Of a DNA stretch of 56,679 nucleotides, positions 33,931-40,279 are shown one piece after another (position 1 is the stretch's first letter; each line of letters starts with the position of its first letter). The translations under genes and the position numbers were made by a program. Source of the DNA: an uncultured Treponema sp. (GTDB lineage: Bacteria; Spirochaetota; Spirochaetia; Treponematales; Treponemataceae); contig CALCRU010000004.1 in assembly GCA_937894335.1 (NCBI GenBank), positions 1-56,679 of the forward strand, given 5' to 3'. The notes under the pieces were generated by a model. That model did not search any database and was not told the DNA's origin. It saw only the letters and a program-made list of their open reading frames with translations.

Positions 33931-34956
33931 TCAAACTGCACGACGGCCGGCTACAACTTCCTTGTAGTCGGCATAATTTTCTGCAAGCAGATTTGGCGTA
34001 TCTAGTCCGTAGGGACAGTGGGAAGCACACTTATTGCAGTGAGTGCATTTTTCTATGAGCTTCATTTTTTTCTGCCAGGCTTCGCTAAGCCATGAGGCAC
34101 TGGGAGCCCGTCTGAGCATTAAAGACATGCGGGCGCAGTTGTTTATTTCTATTCCCTGAGGACAGGGCATGCAGTAACCGCAACCACGGCAGAAGCTTCC
34201 GCTAAGTTCCTTTCTGTCCTTCTGCACAAGAGCCTCTATGTCACCACTCATTGCTGGAGGATTTTTCTGAAAGCCAATAAATTCTTCCAGTTCAGACATG
34301 CGCTGGATTCCCCATATGGGAAGAACATTATCGTACTGATTAAGAAAGGCATATGCAGCAGCGGCATTTGTAATCAGTCCGCCAGAAAGAGCCTTCATTG
34401 CAATAAAGCCCATGTTTTTCTTTTTGCACATGTCAACGAGTTCCAAATCTTTTTCTGTTGCAAGATAGCAGAAGGGAAACTGAAGAGTTTCGTAAAGTCC
34501 GCTTTCTATTGCCTCTCGGGCAACATTAAGACGATGGTTTGTTATGCCTATGTGCCTAATCTTTCCCTGAGCCTTTGCCTCAAGCATGGCCTCGTACAGA
34601 CCAGAACCATCGCCGGGCTTTGGACAAAATGCAGGATTGTGAAACTGATATATGTCGATGTAGTCCGTCTGAAGTTTTTCAAGACTTGTCTGCAAATCCT
34701 TCCAGAAACCTTCTACAGTTGTGCTCATAGTTTTTGTGGCGATTGTAACATTCTTGCGCAGAGCATGAAGGGCTTCGCCAACTTTTTCCTCACTGTCTGA
34801 ATAAACTCTGGCGGTATCATAAAAAGTAAAGCCTGCATCGTAGGCACGCCTTATGAGGGCAACTGCATCTTCCTTTGAGTCACGCTGTAGGGGAAGGCAA
34901 CCCAATGCATTTTTTGGAGAAGTAATTCCTGTTGTTCCTAAAGTTACGGTCTTCAT
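33931..34956 (-). CDS. Aldo/keto reductase with C-terminal 4Fe-4S ferredoxin domain
   Basis: 341 aa from the ATG at 34956; a TTG at 34971 is also in frame. The barrel has the tyrosine/lysine active-site surroundings (F-Y-D-T-A-R-V-Y-S, I-A-T-K-T-M) and D-Y-I-D-I-Y-Q-F-H-N. The C-terminus adds two cysteine clusters, C-R-G-C-G-Y-C-M-P-C-P and C-T-H-C-N-K-C-A-S-H-C-P, for 4Fe-4S clusters. This form is common in anaerobes and probably takes electrons from ferredoxin-like carriers. A TATACT hexamer (34968-34963) ends 6 nt before the ATG, though no good -35 box is seen. Confidence 0.92.
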   Translation of the reverse strand: MKTVTLGTTGITSPKNALGCLPLQRDSKEDAVALIRRAYDAGFTFYDTARVYSDSEEKVGEALHALRKNVTIATKTMSTTVEGFWKDLQTSLEKLQTDYIDIYQFHNPAFCPKPGDGSGLYEAMLEAKAQGKIRHIGITNHRLNVAREAIESGLYETLQFPFCYLATEKDLELVDMCKKKNMGFIAMKALSGGLITNAAAAYAFLNQYDNVLPIWGIQRMSELEEFIGFQKNPPAMSGDIEALVQKDRKELSGSFCRGCGYCMPCPQGIEINNCARMSLMLRRAPSASWLSEAWQKKMKLIEKCTHCNKCASHCPYGLDTPNLLAENYADYKEVVAGRRAV

Positions 34957-34988
34957 AACTCCAGTATACAAAAGATTTTTTCTTATGC

Positions 34989-36224
34989 CTAGAAGCGGTT
35001 GTCGGTAATGCGCTTTGTCTTTTTTTCGCTGCGGGGAAGCTCACCTATGCCAACAACTTTTACAATCGGCGTCATCTTAAGTTGCTCCTTGCAGTGATAT
35101 GCAATATCTATTGCCGCCTCGGCACGGTCTACTCCGCCTTCAACTTCTACATAAAGAGTCATCTGGTCGCGTCCGTCCACATGATCAATTTCTGCACGGT
35201 ATTCACTTGAGGCACCCTGTACTTTCTTTATGACTTCTTCTATCGAAGACGGGAATATGATGCAGCCCTTAACCTTTACCATGTCGTCACTGCGTCCCAT
35301 GATTGGAGTTATGCGAGGATGTTTGCATCCGCAGGGACATTCTCCGGGAATAAAAGCCGCAAGATCATGAGTTCTAAATCTGATGAGGGGAGCGCCTTCC
35401 TTTACTAAAGTTGTAAGTGTAATTTCGCCAACTTCACCTTCTGGCACAGGAAGTCCAGTAACAGGGTCAAGAATTTCAAAGTAAACAAAATCATCCCAAA
35501 CATGAATGCCACTTCCCTTGGAACAATTTATTCCAATTCCTGGACCATAGCATTCCGTAAGACCGTAAATGTCGTAGAGTTCAATTCCCAACTGTTCCTT
35601 TATGCGGCTACGCATTTTTTCTCCCCAGCGTTCTGAACCAATAATTCCCTTGCGGAGGTAAATTTTATCCTTTATGCCCCGCTTCTGAATTTCTTCGCCA
35701 AGAAGAAGTGCATAGGAAGATGTTGCAGCAATAACCGTAGCCTTCAAATCCTGCATCATCTGCAGCTGTTTGTCTGTGTTGCCCGGTCCCATGGGGATTG
35801 TCATTGCACCCATCCGCTCAGCACCAAGCTGGAATCCAATGCCGGCAGTCCACAGTCCGTAACCGGGAGTAATCTGAATGCGGTCGCGGTTTGTCATTCC
35901 GGCCATGCGGTAACAGCGAGCAAACATTTCGGCCCAGTCTTCAACATCTTTTTGAGTGTATGGAATGATGACTGGAGTTCCCGTTGTACCAGAGGAAGAA
36001 TGAATGCGGACAATCTCTTCTTCAGGAACCGCAGCAAGTCCAAGGGGATATGCCTCACGAAGTTCCTGCTTTGAACTAAAGGGAAGCTTTTCAAAATCAG
36101 CCTGAGTCTTAATATCTTCGGGATTTATTCCTTCAAGTTTTTTTGCGTAAAATCCGCCCTCAACTTTTTTAAGCCGGGCCACCTGAGTTCTAATTTGTTC
36201 CAACTGTTTTTCTGTTAACTGCAT
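34989..36224 (-). CDS. Phenylacetate-CoA ligase-like adenylate-forming enzyme
   Basis: 411 aa from the ATG at 36224. It belongs to the PaaK branch of the ANL superfamily: the P-loop-like S-S-S-G-T-T-G-T-P, Y-D-I-Y-G-L-T-E-C-Y, and a C-terminal lid with R-S-D-D-M-V-K-V-K-G. It should activate an aryl or acyl acid with ATP and load it on CoA. In gut anaerobes PaaK homologues often sit beside indolepyruvate ferredoxin oxidoreductase genes; none is seen here, so the substrate is open. Promoter TTGACT (36263-36258), 17 bp, TACTCT (36240-36235) would give a leader of about 4 nt. Confidence 0.88.
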   Translation of the reverse strand: MQLTEKQLEQIRTQVARLKKVEGGFYAKKLEGINPEDIKTQADFEKLPFSSKQELREAYPLGLAAVPEEEIVRIHSSSGTTGTPVIIPYTQKDVEDWAEMFARCYRMAGMTNRDRIQITPGYGLWTAGIGFQLGAERMGAMTIPMGPGNTDKQLQMMQDLKATVIAATSSYALLLGEEIQKRGIKDKIYLRKGIIGSERWGEKMRSRIKEQLGIELYDIYGLTECYGPGIGINCSKGSGIHVWDDFVYFEILDPVTGLPVPEGEVGEITLTTLVKEGAPLIRFRTHDLAAFIPGECPCGCKHPRITPIMGRSDDMVKVKGCIIFPSSIEEVIKKVQGASSEYRAEIDHVDGRDQMTLYVEVEGGVDRAEAAIDIAYHCKEQLKMTPIVKVVGIGELPRSEKKTKRITDNRF

Positions 36225-36284
36225 GATACTGTAAAGAGTAGCACATCTTTTGCATGCAGTCAACTTGTAAAACAGACAGTCAGA

Positions 36285-37301
36285 CTACTTACCCACTCCC
36301 ACAGACCTAAGGGGAATTTCGTAAGAATAGGAAAGCGGCAGATTTGAAGCGTAAGAAAGTTCAGGAAAGGAAAGGGCACTTGAAAGCTGGAATGTAGGAT
36401 TTCCTCCCTTCTTTGTTATAAGCTGAACAATAAAAGCCGCAGCCTGCACTGTGTTAAGAGAAACCGTCATCGGAATTGTTCCACTGGAAGATGTAATTGC
36501 TTTACTTGTTCCAGGCGTTACAGAAATAAGCGAGCCAGTATTTGTCTTTAGAGAACAGTCATCAACTGCAAACTTCCAAGGAGCACTGCCCTGATTTGCC
36601 ACATTCAGATCAAAAGTAAAGTCAATGTCTATATCAATTCCCTTAAGCATTTCTTCGGTAAGGTTCTGCCCCGTAACAAGTGCCGAAGCGATTGCCGCAG
36701 CACGAAGCACATTTACTCCGCTTGAAACAAACTTTCTTGTAAGCTCGTCAGCAGAGGGAAGCACCACATTGGCATTTGCCACAGAAAAACTTGGCTTTAC
36801 CACTGGAACGGAAAAACTTTTTGTAAAAGGAATGGAAAAACTGTCACCCTCAAAAAGTTCTACGCCAGACATGTCCAAAGCAAGTGAACCATCAAGAGTA
36901 AAAGGCAGGGATGATTTTCCGTTTGTATTTTTTGCAAAGTTCAGAATTGAATCATAGGGGATTTTTACCGTAAGAGAATTTCTTTTGGTGGAGCGAGAAG
37001 CAACCGACACTCCGTTATCAGAACTGAGTTTTGTAAAAGTTCCGCCTTCGTAATTTACATCAGCCGCAAGTTGTTTAATGGAAAAAGCAACAGGATAAGG
37101 ATTTGTTATGGAATAGTCGCAGGCAAAAGTAATGCCCTCAAGATCAAGCCCTTTTATAGAAACCGAATTCATGGAAAGTGACGGCACACTAAGAGAACCA
37201 AGCAGTTCCCCCAAAGACTCGCAGGAAACAGTAAAGAAAGACATTGCACAAAGGCAAGCCACCGCAACAAAATGTGAAATCCCAATGCGTAAATTTTTCA
37301 T
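36285..37301 (-). CDS. LEA-type-2-like lipoprotein
   Basis: 338 aa. The signal peptide ends in a lipobox F-T-V-S-C at about residue 27, so the protein is probably membrane-anchored. The mature part resembles LEA14/WHy domains, with V-S-I-K-G-L-D-L-E-G-I-T-F and D-Y-S-I-T-N-P-Y-P-V-A-F, the N-P-Y/N-P-x-P turn being typical. A second, weaker copy may begin near D-F-T-F-D-L-N-V-A-N-Q-G. In bacteria such lipoproteins have no firmly known function; stress or desiccation tolerance is suggested for relatives. Confidence 0.78.
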   Translation of the reverse strand: MKNLRIGISHFVAVACLCAMSFFTVSCESLGELLGSLSVPSLSMNSVSIKGLDLEGITFACDYSITNPYPVAFSIKQLAADVNYEGGTFTKLSSDNGVSVASRSTKRNSLTVKIPYDSILNFAKNTNGKSSLPFTLDGSLALDMSGVELFEGDSFSIPFTKSFSVPVVKPSFSVANANVVLPSADELTRKFVSSGVNVLRAAAIASALVTGQNLTEEMLKGIDIDIDFTFDLNVANQGSAPWKFAVDDCSLKTNTGSLISVTPGTSKAITSSSGTIPMTVSLNTVQAAAFIVQLITKKGGNPTFQLSSALSFPELSYASNLPLSYSYEIPLRSVGVGK

Positions 37302-37335
37302 AACGCATTCAGTATGATACAGATTGTGGAATAAA

Positions 37336-37497
37336 TCAAGAATGCTTTTTTAGTGCTTCCAGTTTCTGTCTAAGGCACTTTGTAGTACAGTGAACAGAGG
37401 CAGAAGAACATAAACACGGCAAAAACAGAAACAGTTCTGACGCTTTCCAAAGTTCTTTCCGTCCCAGTTGAATCCCTGCTGGAAATTTAGGTATCAT
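37336..37497 (-). CDS. Possible small Cys-rich ORF
   Basis: An intact 53-codon frame from ATG (37497) to TGA (37336) in the 207-bp gap between the LEA lipoprotein and ATP-grasp genes. It has four cysteines in P-C-L-C and H-C-T-T-K-C, followed by a basic C-terminal helix, which could bind a metal. It lacks a ribosome-binding site and overlaps promoter elements of both neighbours. It may be chance. Confidence 0.25.
   Translation of the reverse strand: MIPKFPAGIQLGRKELWKASELFLFLPCLCSSASVHCTTKCLRQKLEALKKHS
37468..37497 (+). promoter_or_regulatory. Promoter of the ATP-grasp gene
   Basis: TTGAAT (37468-37473), 18 bp, TATCAT (37492-37497). The -10 box ends 11 nt before the ATG at 37509, giving a leader of only about 5 nt and no ribosome-binding site. 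Confidence 0.5.
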
Positions 37498-37508
37498 AAC
37501 AGTTCAGC

Positions 37509-38867
37509 ATGAACATTGTATTTTTTAGCACGAATTCCAACACTTTTCCTCACGAGACTTTTCGCATTACCAGGGCGCCGTTGCACAGGAACGAGTGGGA
37601 GGCGGTGGCTAAGGAATTTCTGGAGCACAGGTTTACAATTGTAACTCAGATGCCATGCATGTTTCTTGCCGACATAATGACGGACGGGAGCATTTTAAAG
37701 GCAAAGGGAATCAACTACATCATCTGCAAAGAAAATTCCGTAGAAGAAATGTGCAATGTCATTTTGGAGCAGAAGCCCGACATTGCTCTTGCGGTAAGTT
37801 TTTGGCAGCCGCCTTATGACTGGAACTGCCTTAAAGACGCCATGATTGCAGAAGCGCTAGAATCTTACGGAATAAAAACCTTGTGTCATTCTTCGCAAAC
37901 AATGAACATCTGCTTTAATAAAATTCAGACTGAAGAATTTTTAAAGTCTAATGGTTTTAGGGTTCCACGCTCGGTGCATGTAAGCCATGAACTTTTTTGG
38001 ACTGAACGAAGCCATGGAGAAATTAAGTCTAATGTCTACAAAGAATATGTCCTTTCGCAAATACAGGCTCTTACTTTTCCAGTTATAATAAAAGACACTG
38101 TGGGATTAAGTTCTTACGGAATGGAAGTTGCCAGAACCTACAAAGAGGCGGTGCACTATTTGCGCTCGGGAAAAACTCACTCAGACAGAATCGTGCAGGA
38201 ATACATTGAAGGCGTTCAGTTTGGTACAGAAATTTACGGCAGTCCAGGTTCATATACAATTCTTCCGCCCTTTGCATTTTCGGTAAACCGTTTTGGCATA
38301 ACAAGTCCCAAGCAAGGCATAAAGGTGGGGCCTGCAAAAGAAGATGCAGAAAATCTTCGCCTAAAAGAACTGTACGAAATGCTGAATACTCTTGCACAAA
38401 ACTTAAACCTAAAGGGAATTGCCCAAGTTGATTTAATTCTTTCCCGTGACGGCTGGTACATTCTGGAAGTTAATCCCAGACTTTCTGGCATGACAGAAAC
38501 TTACGCAGCCTGCTACAGGACAACCGTAAGCCGAATGCTTGTAAATCTTGCCCTTGGAAAAAATCCCTTTACGAATGAACCGATTTCCGTATGCAATTTT
38601 AAACTGCCCCTCATCAGCGAGGAAGAACAGAAAAAAATTCTTTCCAGACCTGATGTACATTTTCTGCGGCAGACGCAAAACACTTTGGCAAGGCAGGAAA
38701 GAGAAAAGGGCTACTGCGAAATAGTGTTTGGGAGGGGAAAAGAACTTTCTTCCCTTAAGGAGGAACTTTTCCTGCTGCAAAAGGAATGCCCCCATCTTGT
38801 AGACGAAGGATTTTTACGGCAGGCAACTGGCATGATTGGCCTTTTAGACGGCACTTCTAAAAATTAA
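37509..38867 (+). CDS. ATP-grasp ligase of unknown substrate
   Basis: 452 aa, cytosolic. The central and C-terminal parts form an ATP-grasp domain of the D-Ala-D-Ala ligase/carbamoyl-phosphate-synthase type: F-P-V-I-I-K-D (ATP-binding Lys), V-Q-E-Y-I-E-G-V-Q-F-G-T-E (about 235-247) and the metal-binding I-L-E-V-N-P-R-L-S-G. The N-terminal ~130 residues match a preATP-grasp fold with an S-F-W-Q-P-P-Y-D-W stretch. Such enzymes join a carboxylate to an amine via an acyl phosphate. The length and N-terminus do not match D-Ala ligase, and no cell-wall gene is adjacent. It precedes the zinc-binding lipoprotein gene on the same strand, but that gene has its own promoter. Confidence 0.75.
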   Translation: MNIVFFSTNSNTFPHETFRITRAPLHRNEWEAVAKEFLEHRFTIVTQMPCMFLADIMTDGSILKAKGINYIICKENSVEEMCNVILEQKPDIALAVSFWQPPYDWNCLKDAMIAEALESYGIKTLCHSSQTMNICFNKIQTEEFLKSNGFRVPRSVHVSHELFWTERSHGEIKSNVYKEYVLSQIQALTFPVIIKDTVGLSSYGMEVARTYKEAVHYLRSGKTHSDRIVQEYIEGVQFGTEIYGSPGSYTILPPFAFSVNRFGITSPKQGIKVGPAKEDAENLRLKELYEMLNTLAQNLNLKGIAQVDLILSRDGWYILEVNPRLSGMTETYAACYRTTVSRMLVNLALGKNPFTNEPISVCNFKLPLISEEEQKKILSRPDVHFLRQTQNTLARQEREKGYCEIVFGRGKELSSLKEELFLLQKECPHLVDEGFLRQATGMIGLLDGTSKN

Positions 38868-38914
38868 AATGATAACCATTTTCACATTGACATTATTTTG
38901 ATTTTCCTGTAATT
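38866..38914 (+). promoter_or_regulatory. Zinc-binding protein promoter with Fur/Zur-type box
   Basis: AAAATGATAACCATTTT (38866-38882) is a perfect inverted repeat AAAATG-N5-CATTTT that resembles Fur-family operators. It is directly followed by TTGACA (38887-38892) and a possible -10 TGTAAT (38909-38914). Control by Zur is likely from the identity of the downstream gene. Confidence 0.65.
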
Positions 38915-38948
38915 TTGATAAGGGTTTTCAAAATCAGGAGGATACAAT

Positions 38949-39935
38949 ATGAAAAAATTTGGATTAACTTTTCTTGCCTTGGGAGTTATGTTGCTTGCTT
39001 CCTGTGGAGTGCCAAAAAAATCTGAGCAGAAAATTCAGGTGGTTACGACAATTTTCCCAGAATACGACTGGGTAAGGGAAATTGCAGGAAGTGACCTCGA
39101 CGGACTGGAACTTACCCTCCTTACTGAAAACGGAACAGACCTTCACAGCTACCAGCCTTCGGTTCAGGACATGGCAAAAATTGCTTCGGCAGACATTTTT
39201 ATTTATGTTGGCGGAGAAAGCGATGCATGGGTAACAAAGGCACTTCTTAACGCTACAAACAAAGACATGACGGTTATCAACCTGCTGGAAACTTTAGGCG
39301 ACAATGTAAAGGAAGAAGAAATAAAGGAAGGCATGCAGGCAGAAGATGAGCATGACCACGAGGGCGAAGAGCATCACGAAGAAGAGGAAGAATATGATGA
39401 GCATGTGTGGCTTTCCCTTAGAAACGCGGCCACAATCTGCGAAGAAATTTGTTCTGCCTTATGCAAAAAGATTCCCGCAAAAGAAGAAGCATTTAAGGCA
39501 AACGCAGCATCTTATGTTGGCAAGCTGAATGCTCTGGATGCAAAGTACCAATCCATGGTAAAAAATGCAGATCTAAAAACAGTTCTCTTTGCAGACAGGT
39601 TCCCCTTTCGCTACCTTGTAGACGACTACGGTTTGGACTACTATGCTGCCTTTGTGGGATGTTCTGCAGAAACGGAAGCGTCCTTTAAAACAGTTATTTT
39701 TCTTGCACAAAAAGTTGACGACCTTAATCTGCCTTTCATCTTTATAATAGAAACAGGCGACCAGAAAATTGCAAAGACTGTTATCGACTCAAGCCAGAAC
39801 AAGTCTGTCGGAATACTCAAGCTTAACTCTATGCAGGGGGTAACTCTTAGTCAGGCTGAGGGAGGAACCACATATCTTGGGATTATGGAAGAAAACTGCA
39901 CAACTCTGGAGCAGGCGCTTCGTCTTGGCAAATAG
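38949..39935 (+). CDS. znuA: Zinc ABC transporter substrate-binding lipoprotein (ZnuA-like)
   Basis: 328 aa. Signal peptide with lipobox L-L-A-S-C (Cys19). Cluster-9 metal-binding fold: metal ligand His66 (D-L-H-S-Y-Q-P-S), a His/Glu/Asp-rich loop at ~131-151 typical of zinc rather than manganese binders, and His152 at its end. In the second lobe the usual H-D-A-x-x-Y motif is D-R-F-P-F-R-Y, so this His ligand is replaced, as in a subfamily common in Firmicutes. The last ligand is probably Asp in E-T-G-D-Q-K. No permease or ATPase gene is next to it, so it must use partners encoded elsewhere. GGAGG ribosome-binding site. Confidence 0.88.
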   Translation: MKKFGLTFLALGVMLLASCGVPKKSEQKIQVVTTIFPEYDWVREIAGSDLDGLELTLLTENGTDLHSYQPSVQDMAKIASADIFIYVGGESDAWVTKALLNATNKDMTVINLLETLGDNVKEEEIKEGMQAEDEHDHEGEEHHEEEEEYDEHVWLSLRNAATICEEICSALCKKIPAKEEAFKANAASYVGKLNALDAKYQSMVKNADLKTVLFADRFPFRYLVDDYGLDYYAAFVGCSAETEASFKTVIFLAQKVDDLNLPFIFIIETGDQKIAKTVIDSSQNKSVGILKLNSMQGVTLSQAEGGTTYLGIMEENCTTLEQALRLGK

Positions 39936-39963
39936 GTCCATAGGCTAGGCAAGTCTCCTTCTT

Positions 39964-39998
39964 AAAAAGAAAAAGCAGGCTGACTCATGTCAACCTGC
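39964..39998 (-). terminator. Rho-independent terminator after the Nif11-like gene
   Basis: On the minus strand, GCAGGTTGAC (39998-39989), a 4-nt loop and GTCAGCCTGC (39984-39975) form a 10-bp stem with one G-U pair, followed by TTTTTCTTTTT (39974-39964). The stretch 39936-40049 holds nothing else supported. Confidence 0.88.
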
Positions 39999-40049
39999 CC
40001 TAATAAGGAGGAGAACTTGCACTCTACGCAACAAACGCAGAATACAGAA

Positions 40050-40211
40050 TTATGAATGAGATGCTATGCAAGCACAAAATTCGTCTTCGCTTGCAGAACA
40101 ACCGTTTGACGAAAGAAATGCTCCTAACGAACCGCTGTCTGTAGCATTCTCTAGAGCCTGCTGTAATTCAGGGCTCGCCATTATCTTTTTGTAAAATTCT
40201 TCCGCTGTCAT
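40050..40211 (-). CDS. Nif11-like leader peptide (possible RiPP precursor)
   Basis: 53 aa, a short gene that is easily missed. It has its own ribosome-binding site (TGGAGA, 7 nt before the ATG at 40211) and a strong terminator 51 bp after the stop. The N-terminus M-T-A-E-E-F-Y-K-K-I-M-A-S-P-E-L-Q-Q-A-L matches the Nif11-type leader pattern (short helix, D/S-P-E-L-Q). The C-terminal part, N-G-C-S-A-S-E-D-E-F-C-A-C-I, has three cysteines that could be modified. Nif11-type leaders direct maturation of ribosomally made peptides. The nearest same-strand gene, 68 bp upstream, encodes a clostripain-family peptidase that could be a processing enzyme. No modifying enzyme such as LanM or a radical SAM maturase is in the window. 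The family call is from pattern only. Confidence 0.6.
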   Translation of the reverse strand: MTAEEFYKKIMASPELQQALENATDSGSLGAFLSSNGCSASEDEFCACIASHS

Positions 40212-40279
40212 AATATCTCCATTTTATCACTTTTTACTAAATTTGCAAGCCCAAAAGCCTACAAATTCACAAAAATTTG

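Noticed and set aside
40006..40052. Strong AAGGAGGAG on the plus strand, as if before a gene
   Set aside because: Only a 12-codon TTG frame follows; the region is the 3' end of the Nif11-like transcript on the other strand.
40050..40211. Reading the Nif11-like peptide as a graspetide precursor for the ATP-grasp gene at 37509
   Set aside because: The ATP-grasp enzyme is of the D-Ala ligase type, not the graspetide type, and is separated by another gene on the opposite strand.
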